NCBI RefSeq assembly: GCF_001894865.1
Contig: NZ_BCXA01000017.1
Span: forward strand, 1-64,000
Reading direction: 5' to 3'
DNA from: Rhodococcus maanshanensis NBRC 100610
GTDB lineage: Bacteria; Actinomycetota; Actinomycetes; Mycobacteriales; Mycobacteriaceae
DNA: 64,000 nucleotides
The translations under genes were made by a program, and so were the position numbers. Positions 36,626 to 45,204 of the stretch are shown piece by piece. The notes below the pieces were generated by a model, which did not search any database, had not been told where the DNA came from, and was given only the letters and a program-made list of their open reading frames with translations. The first letter of the stretch is position 1; each line of letters opens with the position of its first letter.

Positions 36626-38020
36626 ATGACCCAGACCCATACCGAGGTGCTCACCGAGGAACCGTCCGAGGGCTACAGCCGCGGACTCAGTTCTCGGACC
36701 ATCCAGATGATCGCACTCGGCGGCGCCATCGGAACCGGCCTGTTCTACGGCGCGGGCGGCGCGATCGAGGAGGCCGGACCGTCGCTGATCCTGGCCTACC
36801 TCGCGGCGGGGCTGGTGATCTTCGTGATCATGCGCGCGCTCGGTGAGCTGCTCAGCTACCGCCCGGTCTCGGGCAGCTTCGGCGAGTACGCGGAGGAGTT
36901 CCTCGGCCGCTTCTTCGGGTTCGTCACCGGCTGGACCTACTGGGCGGTGTGGGTGGCCACCTGCATGGCCGAGATCACGGTGGCGGGCAAGTACGTCGAG
37001 TTCTGGTGGCCGTCCGTGCCGACGTGGTTGACGGCGCTGGTGGTGCTGGTCGTGCTGTTCGGCGCCAACCTGATCTCGGTCAAGCTGTTCGGCGAGGCCG
37101 AGTTCTGGTTCTCCGCCATCAAGATCACCGCGATCCTGGGCATGATCCTGATCGGCATCGGCGTACTCACCCTCGGCTTCGGTCACGCCACCAACCCGAC
37201 GGTGACCAACCTGTGGGCGGACGGCGGGGTGTTCCCCAACGGGTTCGGGGCCGCGCTGATGAGCCTGCAGATCGTGATGTTCGCGTACGTCGGCGTCGAG
37301 CTGGTCGGCGTGACCGCGGGCGAGGCGAAGGACCCGAGGCCGACGCTGCGCAAGGCGATCAACACCCTGCCGTTCCGGATCGGCCTGTTCTACATCGGCT
37401 CGCTGGTGGTGATCCTCTCGGTGGCGAGCTGGCGCGATTTCCACGCGGGCATGAGCCCGTTCGTGGAGGTCCTGCAGCAGATCGGCATCCCGGCCGCGGC
37501 GGGCATCATGAATTTCGTGCTGCTGACCGCGGCGCTGTCCTCGTGCAACTCGGGCATCTATTCCACCGGCAGGATGCTGCGCAGCCTGTCGCAGCGCCAC
37601 GAGGCCCCGGCCGCGCTCGGCGCGCTCAGCAAGCGATCGGTCCCGTTCGCGGGCATCGCGCTGTCCGCGGGCGCGATGGTGATCGGCGTGATCGTCAACA
37701 TCGTCTCCCCCGATCGCGCCTTCCTCTACATCACCTCGGTGTCCACGGTGGGCATCATCTTCGTATGGGGCACCATCCTGGTCTGCCACCTCAAGTTCCG
37801 GGCTGCGGTCCGGGCCGGCCGGCTGCCTGCCGCGGAGTACCGCCTACCAGGGGCGCCGGTGACCAACTGGCTGGCCCTCGCCTTCCTGGCCATGGTGGTG
37901 GTGCTGCTCTTCTTCACCTCGACCGGTCGCACCGCGCTGATCGTCGGCGTCGTGTTCGGGGCCGCGGTGTGCGGCGGATACGCGCTGCTGCGCGCGCGTG
38001 TGCCCGCCGACACCAACTGA
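36626..38020 (+). CDS. Amino acid permease (APC superfamily, AAT family)
   Basis: 464 residues, about 12 helices. N-terminal LSSRTIQMIALGGAIGTGLFYG is the AAT-family signature, and FAYVGVELVGVTAGEAKDP follows in the helix 6 region. Members import GABA, aspartate, aromatic or other amino acids; the substrate cannot be told here. AGAGGAAA precedes the ATG. Divergent from proA. Confidence 0.88.
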   Translation: MTQTHTEVLTEEPSEGYSRGLSSRTIQMIALGGAIGTGLFYGAGGAIEEAGPSLILAYLAAGLVIFVIMRALGELLSYRPVSGSFGEYAEEFLGRFFGFVTGWTYWAVWVATCMAEITVAGKYVEFWWPSVPTWLTALVVLVVLFGANLISVKLFGEAEFWFSAIKITAILGMILIGIGVLTLGFGHATNPTVTNLWADGGVFPNGFGAALMSLQIVMFAYVGVELVGVTAGEAKDPRPTLRKAINTLPFRIGLFYIGSLVVILSVASWRDFHAGMSPFVEVLQQIGIPAAAGIMNFVLLTAALSSCNSGIYSTGRMLRSLSQRHEAPAALGALSKRSVPFAGIALSAGAMVIGVIVNIVSPDRAFLYITSVSTVGIIFVWGTILVCHLKFRAAVRAGRLPAAEYRLPGAPVTNWLALAFLAMVVVLLFFTSTGRTALIVGVVFGAAVCGGYALLRARVPADTN

Positions 38021-38049
38021 AAGCCCCGCTCCTCACGCGGATCAGGCGC

Positions 38050-38484
38050 TCATCCGGACACCCGCGCGGGGCCGGTGTACGTGACGGCGAGCCGGGCGAG
38101 CGCGATCGCCGCGACCATCAGCCCGAAGTCCCGCAGGGCGATGTCGTAGAACCCGGACAGGGTCAGCAGGTTGACGATGATCCCCGCCAGCCAGGCCGCG
38201 ACCAGCCACGCGCCGAACCTGGGTGCCACGGCTACGGCGATGCCGGCCACCACCTCGATCACACCGACGACGTACATCCCTTGCTGCGCGGTCCCGGGCA
38301 GGATGTCGTCGATCCACGGCGCCAGGTACTGCGGCCAGTCGGTCAGCAGGTTCGTGAACTTGTCGAGACCGAACAGGATCGGTGCCACGGTGAAGACCGC
38401 CCGCAACGCCAAGAACGCCTGATAGCCGGGGTCGGAGAGCCGGGCCGAGACCCCGCTGACCTGCCCCTTCGAGTCGGTCGTCAT
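38050..38484 (-). CDS. DoxX-like membrane protein
   Basis: 144 residues, four membrane helices, DoxX-type: FTVAPILFGLDKFTNLLTDWPQYLAP and a late helix pair. The family is linked to thiol or redox stress and thiosulfate-quinone reduction but is poorly defined. AAAGGAGGG lies ahead of the ATG. Its promoter is divergent from and overlaps the regulator region. Confidence 0.8.
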   Translation of the reverse strand: MTTDSKGQVSGVSARLSDPGYQAFLALRAVFTVAPILFGLDKFTNLLTDWPQYLAPWIDDILPGTAQQGMYVVGVIEVVAGIAVAVAPRFGAWLVAAWLAGIIVNLLTLSGFYDIALRDFGLMVAAIALARLAVTYTGPARVSG

Positions 38485-38516
38485 GACGCCCTCCTTTCTA
38501 AAATCAATGTAAGTTG

Positions 38517-38546
38517 ACTATAGAACCGTTCGCGGAATTTCGTCAA
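38517..38546 (-). promoter_or_regulatory. Promoter of the DoxX gene with operator-like repeats
   Basis: On the minus strand, TTGACG (38546-38541), an 18-base spacer, TATAGT (38522-38517): a near-consensus promoter. Directly downstream lies TCAA-N6-TTGA (38504-38517), and ATTG-N6-CAAT (38552-38565) lies over the divergent promoter; both are plausible sites for the adjacent regulator. Confidence 0.7.
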
Positions 38547-38559
38547 CGATGATTGGTTT

Positions 38560-38565
38560 TACAAT
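38560..38565 (+). promoter_or_regulatory. -10 box of the leaderless regulator gene
   Basis: TACAAT lies 7 bases before the ATG at 38573. This spacing picks that ATG over two upstream in-frame ones (38549, 38564), which lie before or within the hexamer. Confidence 0.7.
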
Positions 38566-38572
38566 GTCGATC

Positions 38573-39259
38573 ATGGATCCGACCCCGCACTCGGACATCT
38601 CGGCCGTCTCCTCGCTCGACGAACCGGCCCGGCGACGGCTGTACGACTTCGTCCGCAGGCACCGAGAGCCGGTCAGCCGCGACCAGGCCGCGGAGGCACT
38701 CGGGCTCGCCAGGCAGACCGCCGCCTTCCACCTCGACAAGCTGGTCGACGCGGACCTGCTGACGGTCGAGTTCGCCCGGCGCAGCGGCCGCTCCGGCCCC
38801 GGCGCGGGCCGGCCGGCCAAGCTGTACCGGCGTTCGGACCGCGAGGTGGCGGTGCAACTACCCGAGCGCTCCTACGAGTTGGCCGGGCAGTTGCTCGCCC
38901 AGGCCGTCGACGACGCCGAGCGCACGGGCGAGTCGCCACGTGCCGCCCTCGGCAGGCGGGCGACCGACCTTGGGCTCGCCCTCGGCGCCGGCGCGGGCGC
39001 GACCGACGCCGAGGTCCTCGCGGTTCTCGAACGGTGCGGCTACGAGCCGCGCACGGAGGGCACGGACATCGCCCTGGTGAACTGCCCCTTCCACGCCCTC
39101 GCCCAGCGGCACACCGAGATGGTGTGCGGGATGAACCTCGCGTTGATCGGCGGGCTGCTCACCAGGGCCGAGTGCTCGGGGCGCCGCGCCCGACTGGCCC
39201 CCACCGCGGGACACTGCTGCGTCCGGATCGAACCGGCCGCGGACCGGGAATCCCGCTAG
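38573..39259 (+). CDS. Cysteine-rich winged-helix regulator (COG2345/SufR-like)
   Basis: 228 residues. A winged helix in the first 70 residues (VSRDQAAEALGLARQTAAFHLDKLVDADLL) and a C-terminal half with NCPFHALAQRHTEMVCGMN, plus GHCC near the end. Cysteines at 171, 185, 201 and 215/216 resemble the ligand spacing of SufR, which holds an iron-sulfur cluster. A redox or iron-sulfur sensor is thus possible. It faces the DoxX gene and probably controls it. No suf genes are nearby. Confidence 0.8.
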   Translation: MDPTPHSDISAVSSLDEPARRRLYDFVRRHREPVSRDQAAEALGLARQTAAFHLDKLVDADLLTVEFARRSGRSGPGAGRPAKLYRRSDREVAVQLPERSYELAGQLLAQAVDDAERTGESPRAALGRRATDLGLALGAGAGATDAEVLAVLERCGYEPRTEGTDIALVNCPFHALAQRHTEMVCGMNLALIGGLLTRAECSGRRARLAPTAGHCCVRIEPAADRESR

Positions 39260-39268
39260 CCTCGGCAC

Positions 39269-40135
39269 ATGTCAGCTCCCCGGATCACCGTCCTCGGCAG
39301 CATCAACATGGACCTGGTCACCACCACCCCGAGGCTGCCCGCTCCCGGCGAGACCATCCTCGGCCACGGCTTCTCGACCGGACCGGGCGGCAAGGGCGCC
39401 AACCAGGCCGTCGCCGCGGCCCGCGCGGGCGCCGAGGTGCGGTTCCTCGGCGCGGTCGGCGACGACGCCTTCGCGCCGGAACTGCGGACCGCGCTGGTCG
39501 GTGCGGGGGTGGACGCCGACCTGCTGCGCGAGACCGAGGGGCCGAGCGGGGTCGCCGTCATCTCGGTCGACGATTCCGGCGAGAACTCCATCGTCGTCGT
39601 GAGCGGAGCCAACGCCGCCATGCGCGCACCGACGGCCGCCGACCTCGGCGCGATCGCCGCCGCCGACCTCCTGCTGTCCCAGCTGGAGCTGCCGCTGGCC
39701 TCCGTGACCGCCGGCGCCCGCCACGCCAGGGCCAACGGGACCACGGTGATCCTCAACCCGTCACCGGCGGCGCCACTCCCGGACGAGCTGCTCGAGTGCG
39801 TGGACGTGCTCGTCGTGAACGAGACCGAGGCCGCGCAACTGGGCGCATCGACCCTGGCACGGGTACCCGACGTGGTCACCACCCTCGGTGCGCGGGGCGC
39901 CACCCTGCGCGGTCCCGGCGGCGTGGAGCTACGCAGCGAGCCGCCCGCCGTCGAGGTGGTGGACACCACAGGCGCAGGCGACGCCTTCGCCGGGACCCTC
40001 GCCGCGTGCTGGCACCTCGGGCGGGAGGTCGCGCTCGCGCGGGCGTGCGCCGCCGGGGCCCTCGCCACCACCAGGGCGGGGGCGGCCTCGGCACCGACCA
40101 GCGCCGAGGTCGACGCCGCGCTCGGGCGGCGGTGA
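39269..40135 (+). CDS. rbsK: Ribokinase (PfkB family)
   Basis: 288 residues. PfkB signature 1 GGKGANQAVAAARAGA and signature 2 DTTGAGDAFAGTLAA with the catalytic Asp. N-terminal GSINMDLVTTTPRLP is typical for ribokinase. It phosphorylates ribose to ribose-5-phosphate. TAGCCT lies 6 bases before the ATG, suggesting its own leaderless promoter. No ribose transporter is adjacent. Confidence 0.88.
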   Translation: MSAPRITVLGSINMDLVTTTPRLPAPGETILGHGFSTGPGGKGANQAVAAARAGAEVRFLGAVGDDAFAPELRTALVGAGVDADLLRETEGPSGVAVISVDDSGENSIVVVSGANAAMRAPTAADLGAIAAADLLLSQLELPLASVTAGARHARANGTTVILNPSPAAPLPDELLECVDVLVVNETEAAQLGASTLARVPDVVTTLGARGATLRGPGGVELRSEPPAVEVVDTTGAGDAFAGTLAACWHLGREVALARACAAGALATTRAGAASAPTSAEVDAALGRR

Positions 40136-40169
40136 CCCGATGTCGTAGCCGTCGGGCACCATGGGAGCC

Positions 40170-42278
40170 ATGACCACAGCCACCGAGCCCGCGACCCTCG
40201 ATCTCCGTGCCGACGCGGAACGGTTGCTGCGCGAGCTCGCCGGCCCCGACGCCACGCTGCGCGAGGACCAGTGGACGGCGATCGAGGCGCTGGTGGTGCA
40301 GCGCAAGCGCGCGCTGGTGGTGCAGCGGACCGGCTGGGGCAAGTCCGCCGTCTACTTCATCTCCGCGAAGCTGCTGCGGGCGCGCGGGCACGGACCCACC
40401 GTGATCGTCTCCCCCCTGCTCGCTCTGATGCGCAACCAGGTGGCCTCCGCCGAGCGGGCCGGGGTCCGCGCCGCGACGATCAACTCCGGCAACGTCACCG
40501 AATGGGACGAGATCCACGCCGCCATCGCCGACGGGACCGTGGACGTGCTGCTGGTCAGCCCGGAGCGGCTGAACAATCCCGACTTCCGCGACCAGGTACT
40601 GCCCTCGCTCGCCGCGGACGCGGGCCTGGTCGTGGTCGACGAGGCGCACTGCGTCTCCGACTGGGGCCACGACTTCCGCCCCGACTACCGGCGGATCCGC
40701 ACGCTGATCGGCGAGCTGGGCGAGGGCATTCCCGTGCTGGCCACCACCGCGACCGCGAACGACCGGGTGGTGGCCGACGTGTCCGCACAACTCGGTGTCG
40801 GCGGCTCCGAGACCCTGGTGCTGCGCGGCGGCCTCGAGCGGGAGTCGCTGCGGCTGTCGGTGGTGCACATCGACGAGGCCAGCAAGCGCGCCGCCTGGCT
40901 CGGCCAGCAGCTGGACCGGCTGCCCGGGTCCGGCATCATCTACACCCTCACCGTGTCCGCCGCCCGCGACCTGGCCGGGCTGCTCTCCGAGCAGGGCCAC
41001 GAGGTGGCCGCCTACACCGGCCAGACCGACCCGGCCGAACGCGAGAGCCTCGAGGCAGACCTGCTGGAGAACCGGGTCAAGGCCCTGGTCGCGACGTCGG
41101 CGCTCGGCATGGGATTCGACAAGCCCGACCTGGGGTTCGTCGTCCACCTCGGCGCCCCATCCTCCCCCATCTCCTACTACCAGCAGGTCGGCCGCGCCGG
41201 CCGCTCCACGGACCGAGCCGAGGTGGTCCTGCTGCCCGGGTTCGAGGACCGGCAGATCTGGAGCTACTTCGCCAGCATCGCATTCCCGCGCGAACACCTG
41301 GTGCGCAGGGTGATCGAGGTGCTCGACGCCGAACGGCCGCAGTCCACCCAGGCCCTCGAACCGCTGGTCGAACTCAGCAGGAACCGCCTGGAGATGGTGC
41401 TCAAGGTCCTGGACGTGGACGGCGCCGTCAAGCGGGTCCGCGGTGGCTGGATCAGCACCGGGCAGCCGTGGGAGTACGACGCGGAACGATACGGCAGGCT
41501 CGAGCAGGCCCGCGAGTCCGAGCAGCAGGCGATGGTCGAGTACCAGCGAACCCCCATGTGCCGCATGGAGTTCCTGCGGCGACAGCTGGACGACCCCGGC
41601 CTGTCCGCCGACCCCCAGCCGTGCGGTCGATGCGACAACTGCGCGGGCTCCGCCCACTCCGCGGAGGTGGACGAGGAGGCCATCGCGCGGGCGCGGGCGA
41701 GGCTGGACCGACCCGGCGTCGACCTGGCCCCGCGCAAGCAGTGGCCGACCGGCCTCGCCAAGCTGGGCGTGCCGTTGTCCGGCAAGATCACCGACGGACC
41801 CGAGACGGGCCGGGTGCTCGGCCGCCTGTCCGACCTCGGCTGGGGCCAGCGCCTGCGCGCGCTGTTCGACGAGCCCGACGGCCCGGTGCCGGACGCGATC
41901 GTCGACGCCTGCGTCAAGGTGCTGGCCGCATGGGACTGGCAGCAGCGACCGACGGCGGTGATGGCCCTCGAATCGGCGACCCGTCCCCAGTTGATCGCCT
42001 CGCTCGCCGATCGGCTCGCGCAGGTCGGCAGGCTCCGCAACCTGGGCACCCTCACCAGGAACCCCGAGCGTCCGCCGGTGTCCGCGGCCAATTCCGCCTA
42101 CCGCGTTGCGGGGCTGACGGGGGCCTGGCTGGCGCCGGATCTGGGTGGCGCCGACGGGCCGATCCTGCTGCTCGACGACCTCGCCGACACCGGCTGGACG
42201 CTCACGATGGCGGCCCGCGAACTCCGCATGGCGGGCGCCCCGGCCGTCCTGCCGTTTGCCCTGGCGAGCGTCAGCTGA
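40170..42278 (+). CDS. RecQ-family helicase with phosphoribosyltransferase-like C-terminus
   Basis: 702 residues. RecQ helicase motifs: RTGWGKSAVYF (I), VVVDEAHCVSDWGHDFRPDY (II), TTATAN (III), ATSALGMGFDKPDLGFVVH (V) and QQVGRAGR (VI). A zinc-binding set follows (CRMEFL, CGRCDNC near residues 463-493). Instead of an HRDC domain the last 130 residues run RPTAVMALESATRPQL then LLLDDLADTGWT, the PRPP-binding pattern of type I phosphoribosyltransferases. The start at 40170 has GGGAG just ahead; 40161 is also possible. Role of the fused domain unknown; it may be a non-catalytic nucleotide sensor. Confidence 0.85.
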   Translation: MTTATEPATLDLRADAERLLRELAGPDATLREDQWTAIEALVVQRKRALVVQRTGWGKSAVYFISAKLLRARGHGPTVIVSPLLALMRNQVASAERAGVRAATINSGNVTEWDEIHAAIADGTVDVLLVSPERLNNPDFRDQVLPSLAADAGLVVVDEAHCVSDWGHDFRPDYRRIRTLIGELGEGIPVLATTATANDRVVADVSAQLGVGGSETLVLRGGLERESLRLSVVHIDEASKRAAWLGQQLDRLPGSGIIYTLTVSAARDLAGLLSEQGHEVAAYTGQTDPAERESLEADLLENRVKALVATSALGMGFDKPDLGFVVHLGAPSSPISYYQQVGRAGRSTDRAEVVLLPGFEDRQIWSYFASIAFPREHLVRRVIEVLDAERPQSTQALEPLVELSRNRLEMVLKVLDVDGAVKRVRGGWISTGQPWEYDAERYGRLEQARESEQQAMVEYQRTPMCRMEFLRRQLDDPGLSADPQPCGRCDNCAGSAHSAEVDEEAIARARARLDRPGVDLAPRKQWPTGLAKLGVPLSGKITDGPETGRVLGRLSDLGWGQRLRALFDEPDGPVPDAIVDACVKVLAAWDWQQRPTAVMALESATRPQLIASLADRLAQVGRLRNLGTLTRNPERPPVSAANSAYRVAGLTGAWLAPDLGGADGPILLLDDLADTGWTLTMAARELRMAGAPAVLPFALASVS

Positions 42279-42284
42279 CACCCC

Positions 42285-42306
42285 CTGTGTGACCAGGCTC
42301 ACACAG
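42285..42306. promoter_or_regulatory. CRP/GlxR-type palindrome upstream of ectA
   Basis: CTGTGTGA-CCAGGC-TCACACAG: a perfect 8-bp inverted repeat containing the full TGTGA-N6-TCACA consensus of cAMP-responsive CRP/GlxR regulators. It starts 7 bases past the recQ stop and ends about 94 bases before the ectA ATG. Confidence 0.75.
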
Positions 42307-42399
42307 TCGGGCTCACCAGTACGGGAGCGGGGTCAGCGCATGCGGAATCGCCCGGGGTAGCTGTAATCCGTTGCGCCCATTGTTACGTTCGTTCGACAG

Positions 42400-42936
42400 A
42401 TGAGCCCCGTTACAGAGAGTGCGACCCCGACCACCGCTCCCGGAGCGGTGACGACAAGGCAGCCCGATATCGATGACGCCGTGCGGATGTGGGAGATTGC
42501 CCGCGATTCGCAGGTGCTCGATCTGAACTCAAGCTATGCATACCTGTTGTGGTGCAGGGATTTCCGTGACACTTCCGTGGTCGCGGAGCAGGACGGCCGC
42601 GTCGGCGGTTTCGTCACCGGTTTCGTCCGACCGGAAGACCCGCGGACGGTCTTCGTCTGGCAGGTGGCGGTCGACGAATCGCTGCGCGGCCGCGGAGTGG
42701 CCGCGGCGATGCTGAACAACCTGCTCGATCACCTCGCCCTCCAGGGCGTGACCAGGCTCGAGACCACGATCGGTCCGGGCAACGAGGCGTCCCGAGCCCT
42801 GTTCTCATCGGTGGCTCGGATGCGATACGCCGACCTCACCAAGCGAGAGCTGTTCACCAACAAGCATTTTCCCGATCAGCACGAATCCGAAGAGCTCTAC
42901 ATCATCGGCGATGACACCACCGGAGGAGAGCAATGA
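42400..42936 (+). CDS. ectA: L-2,4-diaminobutyrate acetyltransferase
   Basis: 178 residues. A GNAT enzyme for the second step of ectoine synthesis, acetylating diaminobutyrate. The family block [33 protein letters not shown] and acetyl-CoA loop [12 protein letters not shown] are present, with [15 protein letters not shown]. First gene of ectABC; TACGTT lies 10 bases before the ATG without a clear ribosome site. The stop overlaps ectB (ATGA). Confidence 0.95.
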   Translation: MSPVTESATPTTAPGAVTTRQPDIDDAVRMWEIARDSQVLDLNSSYAYLLWCRDFRDTSVVAEQDGRVGGFVTGFVRPEDPRTVFVWQVAVDESLRGRGVAAAMLNNLLDHLALQGVTRLETTIGPGNEASRALFSSVARMRYADLTKRELFTNKHFPDQHESEELYIIGDDTTGGEQ

Positions 42937-44195
42937 CCACCCCGGAAGACAACAGCATCTTTGCCACCCTCGAGTCCGAGGTCCGCAGCTACAGCCGGAG
43001 CTGGCCGACCGTGTTCAGCTCGGCGTCCGGATCCTGGATGCGCGCCGAGGACGGCCGCGACTACCTGGACTTCTTCGCAGGCGCGGGCGCGCTGAACTAC
43101 GGCCACAACAACCCGGTGCTCAAGCAGGCGCTCGTCGACTACATCGTCGGCGACGGCATCACCCACAGCCTCGACATGTCCACCGTGGCGAAGCGGCAGT
43201 TCCTCGAGACCTTCCAGCGGCACATCCTCGAACCGCGCGGGCTCGACTACAAGGTCCAGTTCCCCGGGCCGACCGGCGCGAACACCGTCGAGGCGGCACT
43301 CAAGCTGGCCAGGAAGGTCACCGGCCGAGAGTCGATCATCAACTTCACCAACGCCTTCCACGGCATGACCCTTGGCGCACTGTCGGTCACCGGCAACTCG
43401 ATGAAGCGTGCGGGTGCGGGGGTTCCGCTGGTACACGCCACGCCGATGCCCTTCGACAACTACTTCGACGGCGCCACCGAGGATTTCCACTGGTTCGAGC
43501 GCGTGCTGGACGATTCCGGCAGTGGGCTGAACCGTCCCGCCGCGGTCATCGTGGAGACCGTGCAGGGTGAGGGCGGGGTGAACGTCGCGCGGCCCGAGTG
43601 GCTGCGTGCGCTCGCCGAACTCTGCCGGAGCCGGGACATCCTGCTCATCGTGGACGACGTCCAGATGGGCTGCGGGCGAACCGGGCCGTTCTTCTCCTTC
43701 GAGATCGCGGGGATCACTCCGGACATCGTCACGCTGTCGAAGTCGATCGGCGGCTACGGCCTGCCGATGGCCCTGACGCTGATGCGACCCGAACTCGACG
43801 TGTGGGCGCCCGGCGAGCACAACGGCACCTTCCGCGGGAACAACCCCGCATTCGTGACGGCGACGGCCGCGATCGAGCAGTACTGGACCGACGACACGCT
43901 GGAGCGCTCCACCGCCGCCAAGGGCAAGCGCATCGCGCAGATCTTCGCCAACCTGTCGGACCAGTTCGACGGGGTCAGCACCCGCGGCCGCGGCATGGTC
44001 CAGGGCCTGGTGTTCGACGATCCTGGCAGGGCGGTCAAGGTGTGCGGGCTCGCGTTCGACGAGGGCCTGCTGGCCGAGACCTCCGGCCCCTCCGACGAGG
44101 TGGTCAAGCTCCTGCCGCCGCTGACGATGACCGACGCCGAACTCGACCACGGCCTGAGCATTCTCGCCGAGGCCACCGCCAAGGTCTGTGCCTGA
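42933..44195 (+). CDS. ectB: Diaminobutyrate-2-oxoglutarate transaminase
   Basis: 420 residues. A class III PLP aminotransferase making 2,4-diaminobutyrate from aspartate semialdehyde. The pocket includes [20 protein letters not shown], the [13 protein letters not shown] Asp and the Schiff-base Lys in [10 protein letters not shown]. Length is normal for EctB. Coupled to ectA; ectC follows 13 bases downstream. Confidence 0.96.
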   Translation: MTTPEDNSIFATLESEVRSYSRSWPTVFSSASGSWMRAEDGRDYLDFFAGAGALNYGHNNPVLKQALVDYIVGDGITHSLDMSTVAKRQFLETFQRHILEPRGLDYKVQFPGPTGANTVEAALKLARKVTGRESIINFTNAFHGMTLGALSVTGNSMKRAGAGVPLVHATPMPFDNYFDGATEDFHWFERVLDDSGSGLNRPAAVIVETVQGEGGVNVARPEWLRALAELCRSRDILLIVDDVQMGCGRTGPFFSFEIAGITPDIVTLSKSIGGYGLPMALTLMRPELDVWAPGEHNGTFRGNNPAFVTATAAIEQYWTDDTLERSTAAKGKRIAQIFANLSDQFDGVSTRGRGMVQGLVFDDPGRAVKVCGLAFDEGLLAETSGPSDEVVKLLPPLTMTDAELDHGLSILAEATAKVCA

Positions 44196-44208
44196 GGAGG
44201 GACCGAAG

Positions 44209-44607
44209 ATGATCGTCCGAACCACCGAAGAGATCACCGGCACCGAGCGCGACATCACCAGCGCCGACGGGAACTGGCGCAGCAAGCGCATCGTGCTCGG
44301 CGCGGATCGCGTCGGATTCTCGTTCCACGAGACCACGATTCGGGCCGGATCCGTCAACGAGTTCCACTACGCCAATCACATCGAGGCGGTCTGGCTGATC
44401 GAGGGCGACGGCATTCTCACCGACCTGGACAACGGCGTCGTGCACCAGCTCGGCCCCGGCTCGATGTACCTGCTCGACGGCCACGAGCGGCACCGGGTCG
44501 AGCCGGTCACCGAGATGCGCATGCTGTGCGTGTTCAACCCCCCGGTCACCGGTCGCGAGGTCCATGACGAGAACGGCGTCTATCCGCTGATCGAGATCCC
44601 CGGCTAG
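44209..44607 (+). CDS. ectC: L-ectoine synthase
   Basis: 132 residues, cupin fold. It cyclises N-gamma-acetyl-diaminobutyrate to ectoine with iron. MIVRTTEEITGTERDI at the start and YANHIEAVWLIEG / LLDGHERHRV carry the metal and substrate residues. GAGGAGGG lies 8 bases before the ATG at 44209; a GTG at 44188 is rejected. No ectD follows, so the product stays ectoine unless hydroxylase is elsewhere. Confidence 0.96.
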   Translation: MIVRTTEEITGTERDITSADGNWRSKRIVLGADRVGFSFHETTIRAGSVNEFHYANHIEAVWLIEGDGILTDLDNGVVHQLGPGSMYLLDGHERHRVEPVTEMRMLCVFNPPVTGREVHDENGVYPLIEIPG

Positions 44608-44623
44608 CCGTAGGCGCTGCGCG

Positions 44624-44669
44624 CCCGTGCGCGGTTGACGAGTGCAGGGACTCGTGAACCGCGCACAGG
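44624..44669. terminator. 46-bp palindrome, terminator of ectABC (repeat copy B)
   Basis: Arms 44624-44643 and 44650-44669, 6-base loop. It differs from the palindrome at 9381-9426 at only a few positions, two of which are mismatches in this stem. It begins 16 bases after the ectC stop. Confidence 0.75.
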
Positions 44670-44673
44670 CGGC

Positions 44674-45102
44674 TCAGCCCGTCGTGATCGAGCGCCTGGC
44701 CAGGAGCCACTGTCCGTCGACCTTCTGGAAGACATCACGGTAGGTCCCGATGCCGGAGAGTCTCGGCGCGGTGGTGGTGTCGACGAAGAACTGCCAGACC
44801 GACTGCACGCGGGCGGAGTCCTCGGAATCGAAGGCTATGGACACGCAGCTGCTCACGTGTCGTGTCGCCGAGCCGGGACCGGCGATGCCGTCGGCCCGTC
44901 GACGGCGGGCACTGTCTGCGATCGCCCTCCGGCCCTCGACGATCTGTGGTGCGATCGCGACGGTCGGGCCCGCCCCCTTCATCTCCCAGACCGCGTCCTC
45001 CGCATAGAGCTGTACGTAGTCGTCGACCGTTCCCTCGTCGGCCAGATGTGCAATCCGCGCGACGAGCGATCGGATCGCCTCGGACGAGCACTCACTTGCC
45101 AT
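44674..45102 (-). CDS. NTF2-like (SnoaL) domain protein
   Basis: 142 residues, a single SnoaL-type alpha+beta cone: IRSLVARIAHLADEGTVDDYVQLYAEDAVWEM at the start, late strands FFVDTTTAP... and YRDVFQKVDGQWLLARR. These proteins include hydratases, isomerases and hydroxylation partners; the activity is not known. GAGGAG precedes ATG 45102. It converges on the ectABC terminator. Confidence 0.8.
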   Translation of the reverse strand: MASECSSEAIRSLVARIAHLADEGTVDDYVQLYAEDAVWEMKGAGPTVAIAPQIVEGRRAIADSARRRRADGIAGPGSATRHVSSCVSIAFDSEDSARVQSVWQFFVDTTTAPRLSGIGTYRDVFQKVDGQWLLARRSITTG

Positions 45103-45204
45103 CGATCACTCCTCGCTCGAAGAAACTGTCCCGTTGGAAGATAGGCGGGTCGCAGACCACTATGGGTGAACACCCCGCCCGAACCGGCGCCCGAGGAGAC
45201 CGAC

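Noticed and set aside
42361-42389. A precise -35/-10 promoter for ectA
   Set aside because: TGTAAT and TACGTT are both possible -10 boxes, and no spacing is convincing, so no position is claimed.
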